In this document: positions 1 through 9,527 of the stretch, piece after piece
Numbering within the stretch: position 1 is the stretch's first letter
How the letters are laid out: each line of letters opens with the position of its first letter
NCBI GenBank assembly: GCA_947650285.1
Contig: CANTFL010000123.1
Coordinates: forward strand, 33,507-97,506
Source: Hyaloperonospora brassicae
Lineage: Eukaryota > Oomycota > Peronosporomycetes > Peronosporales > Peronosporaceae
Direction: 5' to 3'
Length of the DNA stretch: 64,000 nucleotides
Position numbers and translations under genes: made by a program
The notes under the pieces: model-generated
Database searches by the model: none
What the model saw: the letters and a program-made list of their open reading frames with translations, nothing else
What the model was told of the DNA's origin: nothing

Positions 1-2935
1 GCCAAATTCAAGAAGTGTATATTCGCGGCTAGCGAAATACCACCTCTTCGGTGCATCATGGGTAAACACGGCGTACGCCCTGATCCCGAGAAGATCAAGG
101 CGATTACTGACTGTCCTTTGCCAGTCGATGTCAAGGGACTAAGGAAGTTCCTTGGTCTAGCGGCGTACTTGCACAAGTACTCGCGCAACTACGCCGAGAT
201 GACGGTACATCTTTCTTGCTTGCTCAAAAAAATGTCAAGTGGTCATGGAACGCTGAGTGCCAGCATTCCTTTGAAGGTATCAAGCAAGGCTTGATGCAAT
301 CGCCCATCTTGGCGATTGCAGATCAGGACAGACCGTTTCATGTGGTCTGTGACGCCAGCGATTTTGCAATCGGCTGTGCGTTAATGCAGTATGACACAGA
401 CGGCGCAGAGCGCGTCGTCTGCTATCAATCGCGTCAGCTGCAACCAGCTGAACGCAATTATCCAGTGCATGACAAGGAACTACTTGCCATGAAGTATGCA
501 CTGGCTAAGTTCCGGGTCTATCTCTTGAAAGATAGACCGTTCATCGTCTATACGGACCATGCGTCACTATGCACGGCCGTAAACAGTCCACACCTCTCGC
601 AAAGGATGGCGAGGTGGCTGTCTTTCTTCGCGGAGTGCAACTTCTCCATGGAGTACAAACCAGGACGACTCAATGTCGTCGCTGATGAGTTATCACGTCG
701 GCCGGACTTCGAACCAACGACCCGAGTCAACAGTGAGGATAAGCCCACTGTTGCGACACTTTCCATCAGTGTGCCGACGTCGCCGGTATTCGACGACGTG
801 CGGAAGGCATACGCAGGAGACACGAATCGCCTCCGTGAGATGGGTCATTTGCAAACCCATCCCGGAAATCCTTTTCGGATTTGCCCGCCCCTGTACCGTT
901 CCTCTTTGGATCGGTACAATACTCGCAATGGCCTGCTGTACTATACAGCTGTTGCCGACGACACGCGTCGTGTCGTCGTTCCCGATCATGACGCCTTGCG
1001 ATTACGCATTATGTTCGAATGTCACGATGCGCCGTCTGGCGGGCATCGTGGCCGAGAAAAGACTTACCTCGCGGTCAGTCGTGACTTTTACTGGCCCCGC
1101 CAGTATCATTTGTCCGCAAGTACATACGTGCTTGCGAGGTTTGTCAACGGGTGAAGCCTAGTCCTTCATCCCGTGCGCCATTGCAGCCTCTGCCTGTTCC
1201 GAAAGAGTGCTGGCAGTCCGTCTCAATGGACTTCGTCTTCGGTTTTCCCGAAGACGCTCACAAGAATAATGGTATTCTTGTGTTTGTTACCGATTCAGCA
1301 AGATGGTCCATCTTGATGCAGTCCCTGAGTCGATCAAGGCTCCAGGTTGTGCTCGTGTCTTTCTAGACACGGTCTTTAGACTCCACGGGTTACCCCGTGA
1401 GCTCGTATCCGACCGTGACTTGGTTCACGGCGGCATTTTGGCAAACCGTGTCCCGTACTCTCGGAACACGATTGAAGATGTCAACTTCTGATCATCCCGA
1501 AACAGATGGTCAGACGGAACGTGCGAGCCGTGTCTTCGAAGTGATCCTTCGAGGATATATCCACTCGTTTCCGAGTTGGAGCGAATTCCTACCCATGGTA
1601 GAATTCGCCATCAATAATTCGGTGCATGCTTCAACACAGCACACGCCGTTTTACGTGAATGGCCTACGCCATCCACGAGTGCCCACCCTTATAGAGTGTA
1701 ACTCTTGGATAAGGGGGGAGGGACTCGCTCGAGCAAAAACCGTTTTGGATCTTGCTCATCACGTGTCGACGCTAACGTCGTCACGTATGATGCCGATGTC
1801 GATCAAGTCGACATCGATGAAGAAGATCGCCTCAATAATAGCGATGACGCTATTATTGACTCGGATGATGATGACGATGCTGGTATATTCAGCATCGTCA
1901 ACGATTAGGCCAGCGAGGAAGAAGACAACCTCGCTGAAGAAGAGAGCAATCTCTTAGCAGTGCGCACGAAGCGCACTGAAAGACAAAACAAAGAGTCAGC
2001 AGAGAACTTCCTGCTGACTCGAGAGGCGGTAGTCCGTTTCGTTCAGGACTCCATCGCAAATGCGGTGGACCGGCAGAAACGGAACGCAGACAAGAATGGA
2101 AGAGCAAATGCTCTTTCATTTAAGGTTAATGACCTAGTACTACTGTCTACGGTAAACTTACCTGGACATGCAGTCACTTGTGTCGGCAGTAGTTTACTAC
2201 TGCCGAAATACATTGGGCCATTTCGAGTGTTGCATCGCAAGGGCAATGCATACACGATCAAATTGCCACGTAGGATGCGTGCGCATCCTACTTTTTAGGT
2301 GGAGAGGCTTAGGTCGTACTGTCAGTATGAGCCTTCTTCTTCCGATGAAGATAGCCCCCACGTTCAAGAACATCCATCAAGTTCTTGCGTTCGCGCTCCA
2401 GACGATCCGTCTGGTTGCGCAGATATGATACCTCGGAACTCAACCGAGATATCTCCCCGCGAGCTGTCGCCAGCTCGCCGAATAGGAAGCGGACATCCCG
2501 CTCGACCTGATGCTGCGCTGTGGCATAATCGGCGCGATCCCTCGCCCGATCAGCCTCGTGATCGTTGCGGTTCTTCCGCAAAAAAACAGACAGGTCGTAA
2601 CGCCGGTCGCGCTCGTGCTTCAAGTCATCGCGCAATTCATCGATTGCGCGATCCATCTCGTAAGGGTCGAGATGGTGAAACGAATTATCTGGAGGAGTTC
2701 TTTCCTCCTCCACCACATCCTTTGGTGGACGCTCACGGTGATCAACGCTTTCTAGTGGAGCGTATCTTGAATCACCGTGACGATTCAGGATCAAGGACGA
2801 GCTACCTCGTCCAGTGGCGGGGGTATTCACCATCTTGGAACAGCTGGGAGCCCCGCTCACGCTGTTAATGGATGTTGAAGGTCTCGTCCGCCAGTATGAC
2901 GAGACCCATCCGATGAGTCTTGTGGCCCATCGGTA
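1..2935 (+). pseudogene. gypsy-A pol, 3' part: RT end, RNase H, integrase, chromodomain (broken)
   Basis: Polyprotein that would copy the element RNA and integrate the cDNA. About 1-235 is the RT thumb/connection. The RNase H segment (216-715) holds VVCDASDFAIGCALMQ, DKELLAMKYAL and TDHASL. The integrase zinc-binding segment (915-1160) keeps the H-x-H-type start and the CEVCQRV end in a shifted frame. The core begins near 1226 (MDFVFGFPED), reaches VSDRD near 1408 and continues in another frame through TDGQTERA near 1505. The chromodomain (2740-2868) shows VERIL and YLVQWRGYSPSWNSWEP. Frameshifts occur near 235, 1110, 1290 and 1425, and a stop sits near 1906. The 1425 lesion is a 2-base loss shared with A2; the 1110 and 1290 losses are private to A1. 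Not functional as it stands. Confidence 0.92.
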
Positions 2936-3996
2936 AACACGCGCCCTAGGCGCTTGTAGACGGATTGCAAGTTTGCAATCGCGTCACGCATCTCACTCGA
3001 GATGTGTGCCCTTCCCCAGGGCGAATTTAGGGAATACACATCCCTATGTGCACGCTGCGAGTTGTCAACACAACTCGCACAAGGGTCTCCCCATGTGAGG
3101 CAAGGAATGTCTGCCTCACTCGAAAAACAATGCAACCGGTACCTAGCACCGGTTGGAGTTCGCTTTTCGAACCTGAGGCGTGTCGCCATATGTTTCTTGA
3201 GCCACCCTTCTCGTCCAAAATTCTTTACAGGTTGGACGAACGCGTTCCACGCAGCCAAATACAAGGCCTTGTCACGCTTTTGGTTGCCGTTGTACCATCG
3301 ATGTCTAAGGAAGACATCGAGATAAAATTCTTCCTCAGCGCTAAAGTTCTTCGCGCTGGAACTCAAGCCGTGGAGCTCAGTCGCATCGAATAAGGATATT
3401 CGATGAAGTTGGCTTGTCTCGTGAGACAAGTCATTGATTAGTTGTTCAGGCAAACGCCACGGCTCCAGCTCATCACGCTTCACCGTGGTACCCTTGACGT
3501 TACCACGGTCGTCAGTATGACGATGGCTTGCACCATCGTCAAGTCGCTCGTGCGAAGGAGCACGAGTTGATCACGGTGATGAGCAATCATAATCATCATC
3601 AGACTCATCATCACTGCCGAACAGACAGTGACGCATGTCACGAGTCCGTACGTCCGGCAGTGTCGTGGATGAATGAGGCACCGCAGGTGAACGCGACGCC
3701 TCCAAAGGCTTTTCAGATTCAGATACGTCTGATCCGCCAGAATAGATGACCTCTATGTCAGGGTCATCATGCGCACGCGGTGTGATACCGCGTGCACCTG
3801 CAGCACATATTGCTGCAGGCGAAGAAGGAGCAGCAGACGACGAATCGTCTGTCGCGGAGGCTGGCACAGCAGCGGGCTGTGCGTGTCTTGAGTCACCCCG
3901 CATCGACATGTTAACTATGCGAGGTAAAGAGGAAAGTGAATGGAACGGACCCAACAAGTGCCCCTGTGCCAATGGTGCCCAACGGGTGGCCGCCAT
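2309..3996 (-). pseudogene. Antisense ORF of gypsy-A (copy A1), charged protein of unknown function
   Basis: Read on the minus strand from an ATG at 3996 (MAATRWAPLAQ), three long open segments follow: 3571-3996, 2857-3483 and 2309-2860, separated by frameshifts. The same protein is nearly continuous in A2 and partly in A3, which shows the order is real. The N-terminal part is Ala/Ser/Asp-rich and acidic. The middle has a conserved block around KPWRLPEQLINDLSHETSQ, a FLRHRWYNGNQKRDKALY segment and a run of Cys residues. The C-terminal part is a charged, probably coiled-coil stretch (DELRDDLKHERDRRYDL) that lies opposite the integrase-chromodomain linker. No known domain is recognised. The 2857/2860 junction carries a one-base loss relative to A2. 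Confidence 0.7.
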
Positions 3997-4027
3997 ATTT
4001 TCGATAGTCACACGGTGACTATCAGTT

Positions 4028-4040
4028 AAAGGGGGGGTGA
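4028..4040 (+). other. Polypurine tract of gypsy-A copy A1
   Basis: An A3G7 run followed by TGA sits immediately before the LTR start at 4041, the expected place for the plus-strand primer. The same tract precedes the A2 3' LTR at 24728-24740. Confidence 0.8.
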
Positions 4041-4430
4041 TGTAACGGGGCAGCTCGTTACATGGAAATTGTCACTTAAGGAAATTGACAATAAAGAATA
4101 TAAAGATGGATATTCTTTAAACAATATCACCAAAGTGGTGATATTGAAGGGTCGACCAAAGAGTCTGTTCATTGGTTGATATCTTGATGATATCAACCCA
4201 CCAAATGCCGCAAGACGCGCGCAATGAGTGGTGACGAGACGTCACCATACACTCAGTTATATTAGTATAGTTAAGCTAAGTCAAACAGAGAGGCAGTGGT
4301 TAAAAGACTTAATTATATTAATATAACAGTTCTGCTTTTACCCTACCTACGCTTCCTCGCTTGCCACGTGTACGTCTGTCGGGGCACCGAAACCCTTGCG
4401 TTAAGTTCACGCAAGGGTGTACCCGTTTCA
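4041..4430 (+). repeat. 3' LTR of gypsy-A copy A1
   Basis: The 390-bp LTR starts TGTAACGGGG and ends ACCCGTTTCA; intact copies end CCCCGTTACA, so the terminus has drifted. It contains a chain of perfect hairpins: CAATATCACCA/TGGTGATATTG at 4122-4146, GGTGACG/CGTCACC, CCCTTGCGT/ACGCAAGGG and others. It matches LTRs at 9258, 17135, 24741 and 47745, and in reverse at 15193. Confidence 0.93.
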
Positions 4431-4489
4431 GATGGGCCTTTGTTCCATTGGTAGGGCCGCGGCAGTTGACGTCTTGAGGCACTAAATGT

Positions 4490-6180
4490 TAACTTCTCCA
4501 AACGATGCCGGTGCCACGCTCAAATCGAGCCATTGCGCGAACAACGGCGCAAGGATCAGGGCTAGCAGCAATGCATTATTGCGATAGGAGTTGTTGCCAA
4601 GTTCGTCAGGCCCGGCGGTCTTTCCGTCCTTCAGCTTCTTCATCGCAGCGGCAACGACGTCCGGAGTGATTGGATCGATAATTGCCGTGTCGTCCAGACC
4701 GTGCCGTATCGGCGCTACGTTCAGGATGACATCAGTCTCGGCGGGGGGGGGTAATAATACCGATGCATGATACTTATCCAGCCTTTCTCCATCTTGTCCG
4801 CAAGCACTCGCGAGCGTTTCGGTCCGTACGACGCCACCTGTCTAAGCGACATGATCATGTTGTCTTAATAATTCGTGGACACCTGAGCGAAGAAACGCGT
4901 GACGACTTTCTCGGAAAGTACGTGTCTTGTCGAAGCCGGCGCTCACATTGATTTCACTTCCACCTGAGTCTGCACTTGGCAAGTCGAGCCTGGATGGCAT
5001 GTGGCGTGTTTACGTCGTCATCTTCGTCGAGGGTTTCGAATTTTCCATTCATGTTGGTATGGGCTTCTCGCGTAAATTGTGTTTAACTCTGCTGCATCGG
5101 GGGCAGTGTCGCCAGCTACGCTACATTGAGGCTCCGATTGAGTCTGCACAGTCGTTGTCGGTATATCTGAGTCATGCAGCTCGTGATGCGACGAGCCTAG
5201 ATTAGAACCTCTTTGCGCAGCTTATCCTTCCAGTTGTCCCACCAGTTCGCGAGACGTTGCTCCGTCGCCGTGTCCGCGTGATCGATGTCTTTTGCCCATT
5301 CTACTTCGCGTCGCGCTACGTCGAGTGCTCGCTCGATGACCAGCGTGACTGTCTTCTTTGCACTCGCGGGTACCGGGTAGACTCGACGAACCTTAAGCAC
5401 CGGGACAGTCTGTAAGAGTCGATAGACTCGAATCGTCACTCCATGTGATCAGCGGTAGGTCCTGGGATAAACTGCTCTATGTGTCGAACCCAGACCTCGT
5501 CTGATGCCCATATGTACCACCGATCGAGGCGGGAGATTGCTCGGGTACCATCGTGAAGGCAATAGAAGTAAGTGTACGCTAGGTCGTGGAACTCGTAGTG
5601 TCCACGACCTTCTTTCGCACGCTCGATCGCATCTTCGAGTACTTCAACCAAACTTGTGCGCGTCTGCAGGCAATGGATGGCGGGCGAGTTGTGTCGACTT
5701 CCCGGAATTGCTTATGAGCGGTCGTGCTTTGCGTGGATCATGCTGTTAATATCGCCGACAAGAAGGATCGGACCGGTATGTGGGGAAATGATCGGAGTGA
5801 GCCTCTCTAACGGCTCCTCGCGCACATGTTCGTCGTTTGACGCATTGACGTTAGCGATGAAAAATTCGCCGCCGTGGTGTTCAACCCTGCTGCCATCCAG
5901 TGCTCTGTTTGAGCTCCTCTCGACACGACCCAAACGCGGTGACGGTAGAGTAAGGATTGAGGAGAAGATCGACTCCCTCCGTCGAACTTCTATTTCATCC
6001 CACATAATCAGCCCGTGCATGTCCTCATCCTTGGAACCTCATACCGCGCATTACAGCGCATTCATCTTGTTCGCTTCCCCTTTCATGACTCGAGTATCTT
6101 GAAAGAGAACAATGCCCACCGGTCCACCAATTCCCCCCTGCCTGAAATGCGAGAACCAGCCCATGAACTGGGTTGGATTC
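4490..6180 (-). pseudogene. LINE ORF2 relic: endonuclease and start of reverse transcriptase
   Basis: The endonuclease would nick target DNA and the RT would prime from the nick. On the minus strand, the frame near 6170-6080 gives NPTQFMGWFSHFRQGG followed by FQDTRV, a typical start of LINE endonucleases with a Gln-Asp in the usual Gln-Glu position. Near 5780-5720 the stretch ILLVGDINSMIHAKHDR corresponds to the GDFN metal/phosphate motif. Near 5540 SRLDRWYIW marks the C-terminal endonuclease helix and strand. Further on, KTAGPDELGN and ALILAPLFAQWLDLSVAP are the RT N-terminal fingers. Reading needs several frame changes. It ends at a stop close to the LTR junction. Confidence 0.8.
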
Positions 6181-6504
6181 TTCGGAAGTCCCACGACGTA
6201 CTGCGTGTGTATTCCGATGGTGCTCTCGAGCGATCCCGCCCTGTAGTCCTGAAAACCCCTTGTCGTGTGCAACCTGTGGCTCTCACATGAGCCACACCGG
6301 TGTCCGCCCTGACGCAGCTTGAGGAGAGCCCAAAGGACCCTTCGTTCTAAAACGGCGGATCCTGGCCGTCGTTTGTGATAAGAACGAGGACAGACTGCCA
6401 CTCGGATGGAATATCTAGAATACCTTCGATAGCTGCAGCGCACAGCGTCGTAAGTGTAGAATAGCGACGACTTCGTTTGCGGCATTACTACGGTCGTCTC
6501 TGTA

Positions 6505-9236
6505 TTAGCAGGTGCGAGGTTGGGCAAGAGAACGCAGATGGCGTTGAGTGCAACCCACTCGTTGATGTCCACTGACTGAACGACTGTTGCGCAGATAAGA
6601 TTCTTGTCGTGCTGTTCCTAGAGATTTCACTTTTCGATTAAGTCCGTACTTCTCCACCTGGTTTTGCTCCTTCATACGCCAGTCATAGCTTCCCATCCTG
6701 TGCAGAGCTCGCGGATCTTCGCTGAGAGGTTGCGATCTGCAGTGTACTTGCGAATGACAGCATGCTGCGGATCGATGTTGATCAAGTAGCCGAAGTTCAG
6801 CAGCGATTCCCGAGACATTCGTTGGAGAAATTCGATTAAAACGCGGAAGCGCTATGACGATCTTGGTGAGCTCGGTTGTACATTCCATGATCCACAGATC
6901 CAGGTCATTTTTAATAGTTGGTATGACGCAGGTATTTGTACGTGGCGCTTTCGCGTAGTATCCTGCCTCAGGATTGCTGCCGATTTCTCCGCCTCGGGGT
7001 CTGAGCGGGGTGCTTTGGTGGTTGACTTGCCTGCTGGGTTGGAGGCTTCGTTGCCGGCTGACTTGGCTGTTGCGTTACAGGTTGTATTTGCGGCCGCATT
7101 GACTACTGCTAAGTTGTCTTAATTGTCAAAATCTAACTGGGTTATGGAGCTGTCACTAAGAAGAAGACAGATTACGGCCGGGGTTGAAAACCGATAAGTG
7201 AGTTGTTTTTATGTTGTCCTTATCTCGAAAATCGAATGGCAGGTAGAAGCATGTGACTCTCAGCCACCAATTTCGGGTCCTGTCTGCACCGCTTTTTCTT
7301 TCACCTATCACTCGGTAATTACGCCTCGTAATATTCCTCTGGTATAAACTTTGCTTCTTCATGTGCAGAATGAAAACGATCGCGTGGTTGTGGGCGACGT
7401 AACTGCGGGTGAGTCGCAGTCTTGGTAAAGTCCAAACACCAGGTCGTGAGTGTCAGTCACAATTAACTTGCACATGGCGGGACTCGAACACGCACTTCCC
7501 CGATCGGAATCCCCTTTTTTAAACAACTGAGCCAATCTGTTGCTCCTTCGATATCGCTAACATCCCACACCATAAGCCGCCAAAGAACTATACGACTTGT
7601 GCTAATATGCAATATACATCCTGCACATGTCGCCGCAACATCACTGACTATCATTAAAGCCTAAAGGCTGATTTTACTGTTTCCGGTGGACCGGCATGTG
7701 ATTTGCGGACGCGCGACTTGTTAATAGTTAGGTCGTGGGTACTGAAAATTGCTGTGCGTTTTGCGCGTTGTGGGAGTCCTCCACGTCCTCTTGACACGTA
7801 CGGATCGCAAGAAGAAGACCGTCGCCGGTCCTTCATACTTCTTGCACCTACTATTGGTCAAAGGTAGCCGCAAAGCTCGAGTGATGGTAATTAGGTTGGT
7901 GTCTACGGTGGCGTGTTTGTCATCACAGTCGCATCCGTTAGACCGCTCCTCGCCTGTCTCGATATCTTCGATTCGCATCGTGTCATCCATTCCGCTGATA
8001 GATTTCATCAGCACGTACTCGGGCTTCGAGTAGTTGTTGAAGCTCGTAACTTCCTGATCGCCGTTGCCTTCGATCTTCGGTGGCTCGACTCCGTCCGGCG
8101 TGCTTTCACCCGCGCTAATCGGGGTGCTGTCGCGCACACTGTCACCATCAATGTTCGCCATTTTCGAGCCGTCTCCAGCCGCAGTCCTCTGGACACTTCT
8201 GGAAGGCTGCGATGATGTGGGGTTGCTGGCGTCCTTTGTGAGGTTCTCTTTTGCACATAGCGAATTTTTGAAGAATCTGTAGGTTCATTGCCACCTTCGC
8301 CTGGGCCTTGGCCTTCTCAGCTTGCTTCGTTCGCGCTCGGTGACAGCAATCTTTCGCCGCACCTCGACATTGCGTAGCCGCGCTGCCTCGCCAGCAGCAC
8401 GGGCGATCACCCTATCCTTGCGATGCGCCGCCTCGCGAGCTTTTGCCGCCTTTTATCGAGCACTAGTCGTTGCGCCTCCGGTACGAGCCGCTCGCGAAGC
8501 GATTTTAAGCTCTTGTCATCGACGATCTCGTCCACCAGTAGGTCTGGCGTCGCAATCTGCTCGACCGTCACGTCACGGGTAGAAGACGCCGCAAATGACA
8601 TCGGGTCCGTGGCGTTGCAGTCCTTGCGGAAGTGTTTGAAACTCAAAGACGTTTTGCACGGGATCCGGTGGGTGCTACGTGGATGATGCACTTCCGCTTC
8701 CATCACTGATCCAGCATTGGTGACGCGCAGCATGTGCGTCCGTAGCAGCTCCGCGGGGCACTCTGTGAAGGAGAAAGTGACTGCCATTTGTGCAGTATGA
8801 ACTTCTCGTCGGCTCCCGGTTCGATCGACTCGATCAAAAATGAATGGCGCTGTTGTGGCAGCATCTATCATTCTGCGTACCAGAGCGGGCTAGGAGTTGA
8901 TCATGCCGAGCACTTGGACGCTGTAGAGCAGATCATGTGAGACCGTGTCGTACCAAGTCACTGGATCCCGTTGTCAGCGTCTCTGTCTTGCAAAGTACGA
9001 GCGTCCCTTTTGCGATCCTAAAAACCCGCGTCTTTCCACGCTTCTTGGGCTGTTGTTGGTTTGACGAACACAAACTCAACGACTTCGGAAAGCAACGAGC
9101 ATTTAACCAAATGCACCAAAGAGAAGATTCCCTGGACGCGCGCGATGTCCTCGTCGGACTTTGCGGCCTCGAGGAGCACTCGGCAGATTGTAGCTTGGCC
9201 CCTGCAGCCGGTAGCATGAACCCGACAGGAAGACAC
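6505..9236 (-). pseudogene. LINE ORF1-like region, decayed
   Basis: Upstream of the endonuclease on the minus strand are open segments at 8407-8871, 7721-8161 and 6505-6888, in different frames. The 8871-8407 segment ends in a Lys/Arg-rich stretch (KSLKSLRERLVPEAQRLVL), and the next part (about 8400-8290) is rich in Ala/Arg/Glu, as expected of an RNA-binding coiled-coil ORF1 product. Near 6300 a possible broken Cys/His cluster (GHRCGSCE) may be the remains of a zinc knuckle. Assignment rests on position before the endonuclease and composition, not on a recognised domain. Confidence 0.5.
7365..7560 (-). mobile_element. SINE-like element with tRNA-derived promoter
   Basis: On the minus strand TGGCTCAGTTG (7524-7534) matches the RNA polymerase III A box and TGTTCGAGTCC (7480-7490) matches the B box, with about 34 bp between them. 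The block around them reads like a tRNA body (D arm, T arm with stem CCCGC), but acceptor halves do not pair and the anticodon arm is poor, so it is not a working tRNA. This is the usual head of tRNA-derived SINEs known from Phytophthora. The 5' edge (about 7560) and the 3' edge (about 7365) are estimates. Confidence 0.65.
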
Positions 9237-9257
9237 GCATAAAACCGCAGGCAGAGA

Positions 9258-9527
9258 TGTAACGGGGTAGCCCGTTACATGGAATTGTCACTTAAAGGAA
9301 AGTGACAATAAAGAATATGAAGATGGATATTCTTTGAATAATGTCACCAAAGTGGTGATATTGAAGGGTCGACCAAAGAGTCTGTTCATTGGTTGATATC
9401 TTGATGATATCAACCCACCAAATGCCGCAAGACGCGCGCAATGAGTGGTGACGAGACGTCACCATACAATCAGTTATATTAGTATAGTTAAGTTAAGTCA
9501 AACAGAGAGACTGTAGTTAAAAGACTT
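9258..9527 (+). repeat. Truncated gypsy-A LTR
   Basis: The first 270 bp of the LTR are present, starting TGTAACGGGG and closely matching A1. Similarity stops abruptly after AAAAGACTT, so the R/U5 end is lost. It keeps the ATTGTCACTT/AAGTGACAAT and CAATATCACCA-type stems. Confidence 0.9.

Larger units (their letters stand above)
1..4430 (+). mobile_element. Ty3/gypsy retrotransposon, copy A1 (3' half with 3' LTR)
   Basis: The window opens inside the reverse transcriptase of a chromodomain-bearing Ty3/gypsy element. From left to right one sees the end of RT, RNase H, integrase zinc-binding and core domains, a linker, a chromodomain, a long 3' region that codes on the opposite strand, a polypurine tract (4028-4040) and a 3' LTR (4041-4430). 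It is closely similar along its whole length to copy A2 (20690-25152), which identifies the missing half. The 5' part lies outside the window, so no target duplication can be checked. The LTR directly abuts a truncated LINE. Confidence 0.95.
4431..9257 (-). mobile_element. Non-LTR retrotransposon (LINE), truncated and decayed
   Basis: Minus-strand translation gives LINE domains in order: an ORF1-like region (9240 down to about 6500), an apurinic endonuclease (about 6180 to 5440) and the first part of a reverse transcriptase (about 4760-4490, including KTAGPDELGNNSYR). Many frameshifts and stops interrupt it. RT is cut at 4430, where the gypsy-A LTR begins, so the RT catalytic motif and 3' end are missing. 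A SINE-like insert lies near 7365-7560. A truncated gypsy-A LTR in the same orientation closes the other side. There is no visible target duplication. Confidence 0.82.

Noticed and set aside
3600..3620. CATCAT-type triplet repeats as a microsatellite of interest
   Set aside because: They encode an Asp-rich stretch of the antisense ORF and are short.
7465..7540. Functional tRNA gene on the minus strand
   Set aside because: A and B boxes and T arm fit, but the acceptor strands do not pair and there is no proper anticodon stem. It reads as a SINE head.
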